From the NCBI RefSeq assembly GCF_009730595.1, contig NZ_CP046276.1:992001-1056000 (forward strand): a stretch of 64,000 bases of DNA. Reading direction: 5' to 3'. The position numbers were made by a program, and so were the translations under genes. The DNA is from Spiroplasma tabanidicola. GTDB lineage: Bacteria > Bacillota_I > Bacilli_A > Mycoplasmatales > Mycoplasmataceae. A model generated the notes under the pieces. It saw only the letters and a program-made list of their open reading frames with translations. It ran no database searches and was not told the DNA's origin. Of the stretch, positions 20,742-32,013 are shown one piece after another. Position 1 is the first letter of the stretch; every line of letters begins with the position of its first letter.

Positions 20742-22859
20742 TTAACTTATGTCAATTTTTCTAAATCTATTCATTGCAATAAATATTAAAACTATTGTTG
20801 ATGAAAAAATAATCAATAATGAATATAGTGGATCAAAATATTTATTATAAGTATCTTTAATAATAACATTAGAGTCATCTGATTTAAGATTATAAATAAC
20901 ATATGGCAGGAAAATGTTTTCTTGTTTTCTTGTATTTATAAGAGAATCATTGGAATATTCAAATCAAATATTATCATTATAAAACCCAGTATATTGAGTA
21001 AAATAACTTCATGTTGCATAAAATGGATTTAAATACGAAATTGCTTCTGCTATTTTTAGGTTTTTTTTGAATTGCACATAATTACTATCTTCTCGTAAAT
21101 TTAATGTTGTTAAGTAGTAATAATTAGTAGTGTAAGGAATGAAATATTCCTCTAATATTCTAGCAGTAAACATTAATGGAAAGTTCATATTTGTATTTAT
21201 ATATTCTTTCAAAGAATTTGTATCATCATCAAATAAACCTACACTTGGATTTGTTGCATCCGGTCTAGAACCTGTCATTAATATATTATAAATAGAAATT
21301 AGATCAGATTTTGCCAACACAACACTTTCTTTGTTTTCTTGTTTTAAAACATAATTTGTTTGTTCAATTGAATTGTAACTTACATTTACGCTTCCTTTGA
21401 AATTTTCAGATTCACTCTTAGCTTTAATAGAACAATTAGTTTTTGTTTGTGTTTGTTGATTATCTATCTCAACATCATTTTCTGTTATATTCAAACCTGT
21501 ATTAGCTTTATTTAGCGAATTAATTATTTGCTTAAGATTTGGTAAATCTTGATTTATTTCTAATTTAATATCACTTAAATTTTTTTGAGGCAAATTATTT
21601 AAATCAAACTTGTCATCTTCTCCCTTAACAAATTTTTCCACTTTTGGAGAGTTAAGTTCTTCTCCATATAATCAAATATAAGTTTTAAATAAACTAGATT
21701 TATCGCTTAACATGTTAGGTATTTTTGTTCAAATTTCTTGATTAAAGTTTAATAAATCATTTAAAATATTTTTTTGCTCAATTGAAGTTTCTTCAGAAGC
21801 TATCATTTCTTGTAATTGTTGTGTTGTTTTGAAAGTGCTCCCCAAAGAAAAGTTAACATCAACTTGATCTGTTATTTTTCAATTACCAGTTTTTGATGAA
21901 ATCATATCACTGTTTAAATAACTTAACTTGCCGCTCATTTTGTAATCTTTTTTTGTTTTATCAATTACATTTAATTGTTGATCTCAAAAATTGTTATATC
22001 TGTTTTTTAAATTTGATGCTAAATCTTTATTTGGTTTAAGATTATAATCATTTGGGTTTTCTGATGAGAAATCAGTTAAATAATTATTTAAAGCTTTTGC
22101 TAAATATTTATACTTAATTTTTCCAGTATTTATAGAATTTTGTAAATTAAAACTTTCATAAATATCTTTTACTGAAATTACAGTTTTTATTGCACTACTA
22201 TCTTTTTCGTTAATAGTTAAATTTAATGCTTCATATTTAGATTGAACTAGTTTGGCAGGTATATTCGCAACAAATGATAAAGACATTAAAATTGTAGAAA
22301 TTATTAAAGTTGGTTGTGAACCTAAAATTAAAATTAAAAAAATAATAAAATTTAAAAGTGCTATTACAATAATTAAAGCAAAAATTAAAAAGTAGGTTGT
22401 TTTGTGAAAAACATATTCACTTACTTTAAAGCCGTGCATAAAAAAATATAATGCATTGAAAATTATATAAGAGAAAATAACAGAAAATACAATAGTTATG
22501 AACATTGTTAAATATTCTGCAATAAAAAACTTACTTCTAGAAATATGATTGGATAATGCTATGAAAATTGTTTTATCATCTTTTTTTCTCACAAAATAAA
22601 AGTTAATAATTCTTATAATAATTAAAAACATAAAAACATTTATAAAAATAATTACATAAAAATCATAAACTTCATTCATCATTTCTCCAGATTTCATAAA
22701 AGAAAAAATAACAGCTACTAAAATACTAAACAAATTTGCTATAAAAATAAATATTAAAAAAGTTTTTTCGAAAAATAATATTTTAAAAGAAAACCTTATT
22801 AAAGATAATAAAGATATATTTTTAACATTAGAACTAATTTTTTTTAATTTTTCTTCCAT
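20742..22859 (-). CDS. ABC-2-type transporter permease with large extracellular domain
   Basis: 705 residues. Four N-terminal TM helices (for example LIFIFIANLFSILVAVIF, FYVIIFINVFMFLIIIRII, MFITIVFSVIFSYIIF, LIFALIIVIALLNFIIFLI) plus ISTILMSLSFVANI, then a soluble region of about 400 residues, then one last helix YSLLIIFSSTIVLIFIAM near the C-terminus. This is the ABC-2/NosY-like exporter plan with a very large extracytoplasmic insert before the last helix. It is third in an operon with an ABC ATPase (23748-24881) and an Asn-rich protein. Ribosome site AGAAGGTGG. Substrate unknown; peptide, lipid or lipoprotein export are possibilities. Confidence 0.8.
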
Positions 22860-22917
22860 AATTCCACCTTCTAATAATTTTGAAAACTTTAAATCTAGTA
22901 AAAAGTTTTTTCATATT

Positions 22918-23718
22918 TTATGAAAATTTGTCTATAAATGATTTTACTTTTTTTGTATTTATATTTCAGTCTTCAATATTATCTTCGCCATCTTGAAAGA
23001 CAAGTTCTTTTTCAACTTCAATAGGTTCATCATAAATAGTTTCATCATCGTACTCATATTTATTTACTATACTTTTATCAATAATTACTACTTTATCATT
23101 ATCACTTTCTTTATTTAATTCAAGGTTGTCGTTTATTTCACTTTCCTCATTTTGAATATTATTCAAAGATTTTGTGCTATTTTCCTGATTTGTAAGTGTT
23201 GTTTTTTGACTTTCTTTAATTAAATTATTTTCGTTTTTGTTTTCATTAGCATTTATATTAAAAGATATATTATCATTTATATTGTTATTTGTTTTATATT
23301 TTTGATCGTTATTTACTAAATCGCTTTTATTAATAAAATCAGCTGAATTATCTTTTTGATTTTGTTGAGTATTTGGTTTGAAAACTTCTTTATTGAAACT
23401 ATTCATATATGGATAATTACCTTGATATTGCAAACTACTATTTTGAGAAAATATATCAGGTTCCATTAAATTCTGAGGCAAACCATTCATCTGATTCATA
23501 TTATTGTATAACGAGTTATTTATTAAAGGTGCTTGTTGCCCAAAAAATGAGTTTTGGTAATATGGATTAAAGTATGGATTCGTCATAGGTAGCATACCTC
23601 TATTCAATTGTTGACATACCATAAAAGCACTTTGATAATTATTATAAACCCCACAAAAAAACCTATTTTGGTCTAAAATATAGTAAATATTATCTTTTAA
23701 GCATAGAATGTAGTACAT
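22918..23718 (-). CDS. Asn/Gln-rich low-complexity protein within the ABC operon
   Basis: 266 residues, no recognisable domain. A compact N-terminus (MYYILCLKDNIYYILDQNRF, residues 1-40) looks folded and may be the conserved part. Residues 45-110 are rich in Asn, Gln, Pro and Tyr with NPYFNPYYQN-type runs; residues 115-215 are Asn/Lys/Ser-rich and probably disordered; the C-terminal 50 are acidic and end in DNIEDWNINTKKVKSFIDKF. It has no signal peptide, so it is probably cytoplasmic. Strong ribosome site AAAGGAGG. Placed 29 bases after the ATPase and 58 before the permease, which suggests a role in this transporter, though none is known to me. Confidence 0.8.
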
Positions 23719-23747
23719 AAATAACCTCCTTTTTCATTTTATTTATT

Positions 23748-24881
23748 TTACGATTTTAACTTTTTTTCTTTCTTCTTTTTTAATTTTGTTTCAAATGAAT
23801 TATTTTCTTGTATTTCAAATGAATTATTTTCTTGTGTTTCTTGATTAATATTATTTTTTGACTTTTTTTTCTTCATCTTTTTTTTCTCAGTTAATTTATT
23901 TTCGCTAGGCTCTTCATTATTATTTAAGTCTTCTAAATTTTGTTTTTCTTTTGTTTTTTTTCCTCCGTCAATAGCTTTATAAATTGACTCCATATTTATT
24001 GGTAATCTAACTAAATTTAAAACTGGGGTTTCTTCTTTTAATAAAAACAAGAAAATTCAGTTAATTTCTTTTGTTGATTTAGTACCAAATACTACTGAAT
24101 TTTCTTTTTCATCATATTTAAAAACACTAATGTTTTTTTTAATTAAAAACTCTTTAAAACCATTATAATTAAAACTTCCGTAAAAATATATTTTATATTT
24201 AGAGTACATATTTAATTGTTCTTTTGATCCGTTAAAAACTTGTTTTCCATCTTCTAAAATTATATAATCATCTATCAAATCGTTAATTTCGTCAATATTA
24301 TGAGATGTTATTAAGATAGTTTTATTATTATTTTTATAGTCAACTAATAAATTTCTCATTTTATTCCTTCATGAAGAATCTAAATTTGCTCCAGGTTCAT
24401 CCAAAACTAATATATCAGCATCTTTGATTGCGCAAATGATTAAACTTAATCTATTTTGCATTCCTCAAGAAAAATTTTTGATTTTCTTTTTAGCGTCTTT
24501 TTTTAAATCAAAAAAATCTAGTCAGAAATCGATTTTTTCATTAACTACTTTTTTATCAACACCAAGAACAATACACATATTTTGTAAGTATGTAACTACA
24601 TTCATTTCATAAAGCGAAAAATCCATTTGTGTATAAAAACTTACATTTTTATTTGCTAAATGCGAATTCCTTTTCTTTTTTGAATAACCGCAAATATTTA
24701 CATCTCCTGAAAAATTTGTAATTGCTCCAATCATTGTTTTAATTGCTACAGATTTACCGCTACCACTAGCACCTAAAATAGCTGTTATTTTTCCTTTTTT
24801 AATTTGAAAATTCAGTGGGCCTATTGCATTTTTTTTAAATTTCTTTATATAATTTTTAAACTCCATTACATAGTTTTCCAA
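23748..24881 (-). CDS. ABC transporter ATP-binding protein with Lys-rich tail
   Basis: 377 residues from a TTG start at 24881 (GGGGTGAAAG lies 5 bases upstream); ATG 24866 is the alternative. Walker A GASGSGKSV, Walker B DILVLDEPGANLD and switch H in LITSHNIDE are clear. The signature is divergent (NFSWGMQNR in place of LSGGQ), as seen in some exporter ATPases. After the ABC domain (about 1-220) is a C-terminal region and an 80-residue charged tail, including an 8-residue tandem repeat QENNSFE and Lys runs. First gene of the exporter operon. An upstream in-frame ATG at 24932 lies inside the promoter and is not used. Confidence 0.85.
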
Positions 24882-24903
24882 AACTTTCACCCCAATATTA
24901 TTT

Positions 24904-24932
24904 ATTATACAATAAAAATGGACTTTTAACAA
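24904..24932 (-). promoter_or_regulatory. Promoter of the ABC exporter operon
   Basis: On the minus strand, -35 TTGTTA (24927-24932), a 17-base spacer and -10 TATAAT (24904-24909). Transcription would start near 24897, about 16 bases before the TTG start, giving a short leader carrying GGGGTG. Confidence 0.8.
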
Positions 24933-25419
24933 CCTTATAATGTAACCAATCTATAAAACTTTATTTTTAAAATTTAGTTTAATTAATAATAATATATTAC
25001 ATAAATATAGTAAATAAATATAAATTTAATATGTTGTTTTTATAGATTATATTTAATTTTTATAAAGAGTTTCTAAATAATTAAAGTATAATGAAAATAA
25101 AATTTTTTATAAAAATATGTTACATATTTCTTAAATTATAAATACCAATTTAAAAATATAAACAATCCAGTAGGATAGAAGATTTTGTATATAATATTAT
25201 TTATTTTTTTAATTTAAGAGTTCAAATGTTAAAGATAGATTGAGCCTAAATTTTTTCAACTATTCCAAATAAAGAAAAAGAGATGTTTACTAATTAAACA
25301 ATTTAATTATAAAAAATCATTTATTAAGAAATTAAATTAATAAAAAAAAAAAAAAATGATTCACATATTTAAGGTCAACCCAAACTATATATATTTTAAT
25401 AAATTACTTTTAAAAAATT
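24933..25419. other. Non-coding AT-rich gap
   Basis: About 490 bases with no open frame and no recognisable fragment. A run of 14 A residues is at about 25342-25355. It separates the exporter promoter from the decayed IS. Confidence 0.5.
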
Positions 25420-26625
25420 CTTTGGAAGTATTTTATAAAAATTTTTATTAGTCTATTATTAGAATAATTTTATATATAACCTTTAATATAATTTATAAAA
25501 CTTTTATTGTCTTCAAATTTATAACTTACATAATAATTTTGTTTTATACTTTTAAAAATTTTTCTACTATCGAGTTTGTCAAGAAGCATATTTTTCTATC
25601 ACGCTTTAAATAATATTGAGATTGTTGGTAAATTTTTTTTATAATTAAGCTCTAAATTGTGATCATCTATCAATAAAGAAAATACTATTTTTTTAAATCA
25701 TATTTATTAACCAGAACTTCATACTGTTAATAAGTTATTCATTTGTTTTATTGTTTGCCAAATATGTTAAAAATATAGTTTAGAATATTTATCTATAAGC
25801 AAATAAGTATTTTTACTTTAAACTCTTATATATCCAAACATATTTTTTTAATGATTTATTTACATAAATTTCATTTTATTTTTTCTTTGTTTTTTTATGA
25901 ATTAGGAGATGTATATATCGGATCTTTGTTTTTTTATTATAAGGTTTTCATTTTCTTCTTTTTTCACCATTTTGATAACTAAATCTTATGCTTCGATAGA
26001 ACTCAAAATAGTGTTTCAGCATAAAACAAATTTTAGTGCAATTTTTTATGTCCTCATTTTGATATCTTCCATATTTTAGATCTTTATTATAAGAACTTAT
26101 CTTATAAATAAATCATAACATGTGTCTATTTTGGTTACATATTCTTTTGAACCATTTGCCAATCATATTTTATAAGTTTTAGGATTAATGTTTAAAAGAT
26201 TAATTAGTCATGATATTGCTATATATTTTTGATTGTAATTTTTTGCTATTTTATAAAATTCAATATTTACTTTTTGTTTTTGCATTCCTTAACTAGAGAT
26301 AATGTATAATTTTTTATAACTTCGACTTTACTTGTTAGTTTTTATTCTCTTTTCTTTATATTAAGTTTTTCTTCTTAAACGTTCCAACACTTGCTTCTAT
26401 TTTCCAAACTAAATTGTTGACATATTTTCTACTTCTACCTCTTTGTGCATAAATTAACTCAACATCCCTTTTTGTTCATAACTATTTTTCAAAACATAAA
26501 TAGTTGATGTTTGTTTATTGTTTTATTTTAATGCAATATTCTTGCGATAATATCTGTAGTTGTAAATTCATCTATTATTTTCTTTTTTTCTTCAGCGCTA
26601 AATAACTTTGTTTTTGCAATAAAAA
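25420..26625 (-). pseudogene. Decayed IS3-family transposase, different subgroup from the 32.7-kb element
   Basis: Read on the minus strand in pieces. The orfA part gives AKTKLFSAEEKKKIIDEF (helix-turn-helix start) and VELIYAQRGRSRKYVNNL. The orfB start gives ISWLINLLNINPKTYKIWL, close to the ISWLC..L.I....Y..WL motif of IS3-family transposases. The C-terminal end gives RKIFKSIKQNYYVSYKF and NNRLIKI, matching the F..LK.E...Y region near the catalytic Glu. Many stops and frame breaks separate these. It differs in sequence from the transposase at 32761-33924, so at least two IS3 lineages have entered this island. Confidence 0.65.
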
Positions 26626-26682
26626 AATCACTCTACTACAAAAATTATATACATAATTTTATATTGTTTGTTGTGACCTTTT
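26625..26682 (+). repeat. Damaged copy of the 15.06-kb palindrome
   Basis: Left arm 26625-26648 reads AAATCACTCT then CTAC and AAAAATTAT; loop ATAC (26649-26652); the right arm begins ATAATTTT and then diverges but ends TTGTGACCTTT against the expected AGAGTGATTT. In the minus-strand orientation the 15062-15111 palindrome has the same arm start and the same ATAC loop. It abuts the 5' end of the decayed IS3 transposase. Confidence 0.5.
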
Positions 26683-27043
26683 AATGAATTAAGGTTTTTT
26701 AGAACTATTTATTATTTAATATATTTTTTAATTTATTATTTGTTTTTTTATAGCTATTAAATATTTAACATCGGACTATCACTACAGAAGATAAATTTAC
26801 ACTAATTGAGAACTTTTTCCAATTCATTTTTATAACACCTATATTTAATTTCTTAATAATTTTTTATATATAACACTTTTATATTTATTTGTAAAAATAT
26901 TGCTAAAAATATTATGCTTGACTAGTTTAATTATTGTCAATTTCGCCTATATTTTTTACCTATTCTTAATATTAACTTTATATTGATCTTCTTTTTGTTT
27001 ATATAATATTGCATTTTTGTTAATAGTCTAGTTTTTAACTCTT
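26683..27043. other. Non-coding AT-rich gap
   Basis: About 360 bases between the palindrome relic and the terminator of the Cys-rich gene. I see no gene or conserved fragment. Confidence 0.5.
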
Positions 27044-27080
27044 TAAAAAAAAAATTACACCTATTATAGTGTAAAATTTT
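27044..27080 (-). terminator. Terminator of the Cys-rich gene
   Basis: On the minus strand: stem TTACAC/GTGTAA (27069-27074 with 27055-27060), loop of 8, followed by a run of ten T. It starts about 20 bases after the Cys-rich stop. Confidence 0.75.
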
Positions 27081-27099
27081 TTTTAAATTATTTATCCAA

Positions 27100-27315
27100 T
27101 TATTTATTATATTTCTCTTTATTTTCTTTTTGTCTTAAACTTCCATTCGAACAACATGGACATTTCTTTTGTAGACATATTTGGCAACTAATGCATTTCA
27201 AACAACTTTGGCATCCATGAAAAGAACCAGAACAAACTCTACAACTATAGCAATTGTGCGCTCCACCCGGACAGCAAATATCTTTATTTTCTTCTATTTT
27301 TTTAGATAAAGGCAT
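27100..27315 (-). CDS. Cysteine-periodic mini-protein (13 Cys in 71 residues)
   Basis: 71 residues, not recognised. Cysteines fall at 14, 15, 22, 25, 28, 35, 38, 41, 44, 47, 52, 54 and 55: two arrays of strict C-x2-C spacing (22-28 and 35-47). Segment 41-52 (CISCQICLQKKCP) is one residue off the ferredoxin pattern CxxCxxCx3CP. Ends are charged and polar. No signal peptide or TM segment. Possible roles are zinc or iron-sulfur binding, metal storage, or a modified-peptide precursor; no maturase is nearby. The gene is convincing: strong AAAGGAG site, its own promoter inside the 3' end of the FtsX gene, and a terminator. Confidence 0.8.
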   Translation of the reverse strand: MPLSKKIEENKDICCPGGAHNCYSCRVCSGSFHGCQSCLKCISCQICLQKKCPCCSNGSLRQKENKEKYNK

Positions 27316-27344
27316 ATTACTTCTCCTTTTATAGTGTTAATAAA

Positions 27345-27373
27345 ATTATACCAAAAATTTTTTAATCAACCAA
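27345..27373 (-). promoter_or_regulatory. Promoter of the Cys-rich gene
   Basis: Minus strand: -35 TTGGTT (27368-27373), 17-base spacer, -10 TATAAT (27345-27350). The -35 lies in the last codons of the FtsX-type permease gene, so the small gene can be expressed independently of it. Confidence 0.72.
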
Positions 27374-30300
27374 GTATGTAAGGGGTTGTTTTTTTATTTG
27401 GCGCATTGCTGCTAATCAACCTATAAACATTATTCCGCCAACCGCAACAAAGGAGACTAAAGGGATATAATATAATATCGGCATAGCTATTAAAACCTGC
27501 AACTTAATTCATATCACATACTTAATAACTAATCAAACAACTCATGACATTGCATAAGCCCCTAAAAATGCTACTAAAGCTCCAGTTAGGTACCTGCCCA
27601 TAACCATTCAATTGACTTGTCTATCTTTATATCCCATTGACCGCATTATTGTTATTATGTTTATAGCATCAGTAACAACTATATTCATTATTACTATTAA
27701 TAAAATAACCAATAAAAATATATCTATTAAAATATACATTAACATTGTATTTGACATTTCTTGCATTATTGCATTTATAGCGGATTTTAAAATCGGAATT
27801 ACAACTAAGGTTAAATCTGTAGAACTAGCATTCAATGCATATACCATTTTTGGGTCTGCATCTTTAGTATAATTTTGAACTATTTTTAAAATATCTTTTA
27901 TACTGTCGCTAATTGGGACATTTGCATATTTTAATAATTCGTCTAAGTTTTTATAATATATATCTAATGAAGGACCTAATCATTCTTTTGCACCTTTTCC
28001 AAAAGATGTAAGTACAGTTGTTGTTGTTAATTTATTTGCGATATTTAACTGAGAACTTTGTAAATTTTTTATATCAAAATTTCCTTCTAAACTTGGATTT
28101 ATACTATATTTTTGATTAAAAAATAATTCATCTTTTGGTAAAAATTTATCTCCTAATTTATCCATTAATACATTATAATCTATCAAAATTTTTTGAGACA
28201 TATTGTCAGCTTTAAGAACTCCTGCAATTTTTGCATCAATTACCATTTCTCCATTTCTTCCAACTTGTAGTTTAAAGTTTTGATTTACACTAAGTTTTAA
28301 AATTCTTGCAATTCTTTGAGATACAAAAACATTTACATAATCATTAGAAGAGTCTTTTATTTCTTCTATTTGGTTTTCTTTAATACCTGATAAATTCAAT
28401 ATTGTTTTTGGGTTTCCATATTTATTCGAAAAATCTATGGCAACAATATTTGTATTATCAATATCAATATCATGATAATCAGTAGCAAATCCGGAAATTA
28501 TTAAAGCTAATAAATCAGTATTTGAATTATATAAAATCCCATTAGATGCTATAAATTGATCATTTGTCCCATCGGTTGCATTAAAATTTTTTGTTGCAAA
28601 CTCAAATAATCAAGTTTTTAAAATATTGCTCATAAATTTATCAACATTTGATACTTCTGATTGTTCGTTATTATTTTCGTTTATATTATTTCAAATGTTT
28701 TCATTTTCATTATTTTCTATAAAATTTCCACTTCCACCTAAGTAGTTTTTATAAATATTTTGTCTATATGCTTCAACATTATTACAATCTTCATATTCTG
28801 TTTCACTTGAAACGCAAATGTATTTTGCGACATCACTTAACTTAATTGCGTTTGTAACTTTAGTTTTAGTTTGTTCATAATTTTTTACATTATATAAATT
28901 ATCTTGGGCAATTCAATTTTTCAGTTTGGTTTTCAAATCTGCTTGAGAATTTGGATTATTTATATTAATAAGATCATTTAAAACTTCTAAAATATTATTA
29001 TCTAAATTATCAATTTCTGAAAAAGGATATATCAAAGAAAATGTATTAAATACTAATGGCATCATCTTTTTGTATTCATCAGGAATTTTATATGTATTGT
29101 TGGTTAATATGAATTTTCTTATATCTGAAATTTTTGTAAATAAATCAGAAATTTCTTGATATTTGTTAAAGTCTTTCAATCCCTGAGATTTTGTATAATT
29201 ATTTACATCTCCATATTGAGCATAATCTATATAATTAATTGTTGGAGTTTTAGAACTTGGATCAATTCTTATTTTATCTCGATAACTTAATCTTGATTGT
29301 CTTCAATAATTATAATAGTGATTTGTTTTATCTGTGAAGATATTAAATGCCCCATTAATCATATTATTAATAATCGGCAGAGCTCTCATTTGTAAAGTAA
29401 ATAAGAATGAACTAAATCCAATTAATATCATAATTAATATAAATTTTCCTTTACCAAAATTAATAAACGTTTCTTGCATTCTATATGTAAATCCAATACC
29501 TTTTTTCTTTAATCATTTTAAAACCAGTTTATTAATTCCTACATAAATTAAAGTAATTGGAATGAAAATATATATAAACAACAATAATAATTTATATTTT
29601 TTTTGTTTTGGTCCACTATTCATTAAATCAAGCGCACCTTCATTTAAATAACGATAAATCACTAAATACGAAACTATAGAAAATATAAAAGGTATGCCTA
29701 TAATTAACACAACTAAGAATCACGGATTAGTATAAACTTGTTGATAGTCAAAAATAACAATATTTTGATAAACTTCTGTTGCTGCTTTAATTTGAAATGG
29801 TATTGATAAAAAATAACCTATAGTTATTGCTACAAACATCGTTATAAAAGTCTTAACTGCAAAAACCCAAGTAAGATCTTTTGTTTTGTAACCTAATGAT
29901 TTAAACACACCAAGTTGTTTTCTAGTAGCGTTAATTTCTTTTTTAAGAACAAATGTAATAAAGAAGAAAGCTAACACAAACAAAATTCCACCAATTACAC
30001 TGAAAATATAAGTCATTATTGTTAAATTTGTCAAATTATCAATTTGATTAAACTTACTCATATTTTTAAATACAGTAGTTCCGGCATTTATCATTCCTGT
30101 AAATCCTTTTGTAGCATCAGATACGAAATATGAATTTATATCGTATTTACTATTTTTAATCATTCTATCTTGATCCATAGTTGAATTACTTGGAAGATTA
30201 TAGTTTTCTCCTAAGAAATTATTTGCATATAATATGTCACTATCAAAAAATGATTTATCGACATAAATTTGACAATAGTTTTTTGACGAGTCTAAAATAT

Positions 30301-31372
30301 TACTATTATCCGGAGTTAAAGCTGAATATTTATTGGCAATACCAATTATTTTAAAATTAAAAATAGCATTTTTATTTCCTCTTATAGGAAAATTTAGATA
30401 AAACATATCTCCTAATTTTAAATCATTTTGTATTAAAAATTCATCATTAACAAAGGCTTCAATTTCATTTGTATCTTTTGTAACTTTTTGTAAATCTTTT
30501 TTTAATGCTTTATCAATAACTAGATTATTTAAGTTAGCATCAATTTGGCTCGACAACCTTGAATTGTAACCTTGTATCTGATATGAAAAATTGGTTCCAT
30601 CTTTGTTATATTTTGTAAATAACTTTTGAAACATATTAAATCTAAAATCTGATTCTTTTGAAGAAATAAACGCTAATACTTTATTGGCAATATAACCTTG
30701 AACATTTCTTGATGCATTATATTCTTCTAACTCTTGATGAATTTCTGGTCTAAAAATATCTTTGAAAGCAATAGATAATACTCCTTCATCATCTAACTCA
30801 TATAGTTTATTTTCTTCTCTTCTTTGTGTTTCACCATTTTGTTCTTCTGCTTTATTTGGATCAACTTGAATTTGATACTCATAATTCATACCAGATCTTG
30901 TAGAGTAATAAGCATATTCACTAATTATTTGTGATTCAAATTCGAGAACTAAATCTTTTTTCTCATCATCTGTAAATGGGTTTTCAGATTTACTTTCAGT
31001 AAATCTTATTCAATTGTCTGTATAATCTTGAATTGTCTGGTGTGCTTTTTTTGTGAACCATCCATTTTCATCAATTTTTGAATAATCTTCAGTTATTTCT
31101 ATGTCTTTATCTTCGTATTTTATTTTATAGGATTCACCTTTATATAAAACTTTATCCAAAAAATTTGCATTATAGTTAAATTTATTTTGCATTTGAGAAT
31201 CTCAAGTGTTAGTAGCATTTTTGACTCCGTTAGCTTTTAAAGAAAGTTGTAAGGGTATCGCTAACATACCCATAACAATCATTGTAAAAACCGCTAAAAA
31301 TAAAACTGTTCCTAAAGTTTCTACTCAGGTTTTTGTAAATAACTTTAGGTATGATTTAAATATGTTTTTCAC
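27362..31372 (-). CDS. Large FtsX-type ABC transporter permease
   Basis: 1336 residues in one continuous code-4 frame with many UGA-Trp codons. One N-terminal helix (LGTVLFLAVFTMIVMGML), a large extracytoplasmic domain, a first FtsX block (TYIFSVIGGILFVLAFFFI, the KQLGVFKSLGYKTKDL coupling loop, FITMFVAITIGYFLSI, and further helices), a second large soluble domain, and a C-terminal FtsX block with IDIFLLVILLIVIMNI and MRSMGYKDRQV. This is the MacB/FtsX-like architecture common in Mollicutes, usually implicated in lipoprotein or peptide handling. GTG start at 31372 with AGGTGAAACT. No ATPase gene is adjacent; the exporter ATPase at 23.7-24.9 kb has its own permease. Confidence 0.88.
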
Positions 31373-31485
31373 AGTTTCACCTATTCCCTAAATTATTATA
31401 ACTAAAAGCAATAAAATCTAGAATATCAATTTAAAAAATATTTTTTATTATAGTTTATAATTATAAAAAATAAGGGGATTTTAAA

Positions 31486-32013
31486 ATGGAAATATTTGAA
31501 GTTGTTTTATTGGTTATAAATTTGTTTTTTTTAGTAGATATTAGAGATATTTTTAATAACGATGAAAAGAAAATAAACAAAAGATATTTTAATCAATACT
31601 TAAAAACTGGTTTTTTATATATATTTATTATTATCATTACTTTAACGGCTGCATTATTACTACAGCTTAGTTTTGAAAAAAAATATTCGTATTGTGCAGA
31701 TATTCCTGGTTATATATGTGCAACTTTTGGTTTTATCATTTATCTAGAACAAATTGCTTTTTCAATTGGATGTACATATTTATATAAAAAAATTAGAAAA
31801 GATAGTAAGTCAAAAGCACTAAGAACTTTTTATATAATGTTTATAGTTTTAACACCTGTTCTAGGATATTTTTTGAATATTATTTTTTATTCTACAATGA
31901 AAAATAAGGCTGAACTAGAAGGTTATACCTATCAAAGTTGATTGAAAAATAAAAAATCAAGAATAAATCAAAAAAAGTTTGGTTTTGAATCAGCAAATCA
32001 AGAAAAATTATAA
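31486..32013 (+). CDS. Unknown four-helix membrane protein
   Basis: 175 residues, divergent from the FtsX-type permease. TM helices at about 6-20 (VVLLVINLFFLVDI), 40-62 (GFLYIFIIIITLTAALLL), 74-95 (IPGYICATFGFIIYLEQIAF) and 115-138 (FYIMFIVLTPVLGYFLNIIFY); basic loops and a polar C-terminal tail reached through a UGA-Trp codon. No family recognised. ATG at 31486 preceded by AAGGGGA. A TATAAT at 31456-31461 is a plausible -10, without a clear -35. It is the only plus-strand gene of the island. Confidence 0.75.

Noticed and set aside
24882-24932. Upstream ATG for the ABC ATPase
   Set aside because: It lies on the -35 to -10 of the only good promoter, so it would not be transcribed.
27612-27872. 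Ile-rich plus-strand frame over the FtsX C-terminus
   Set aside because: Antisense shadow of the TM helices of the sense gene.
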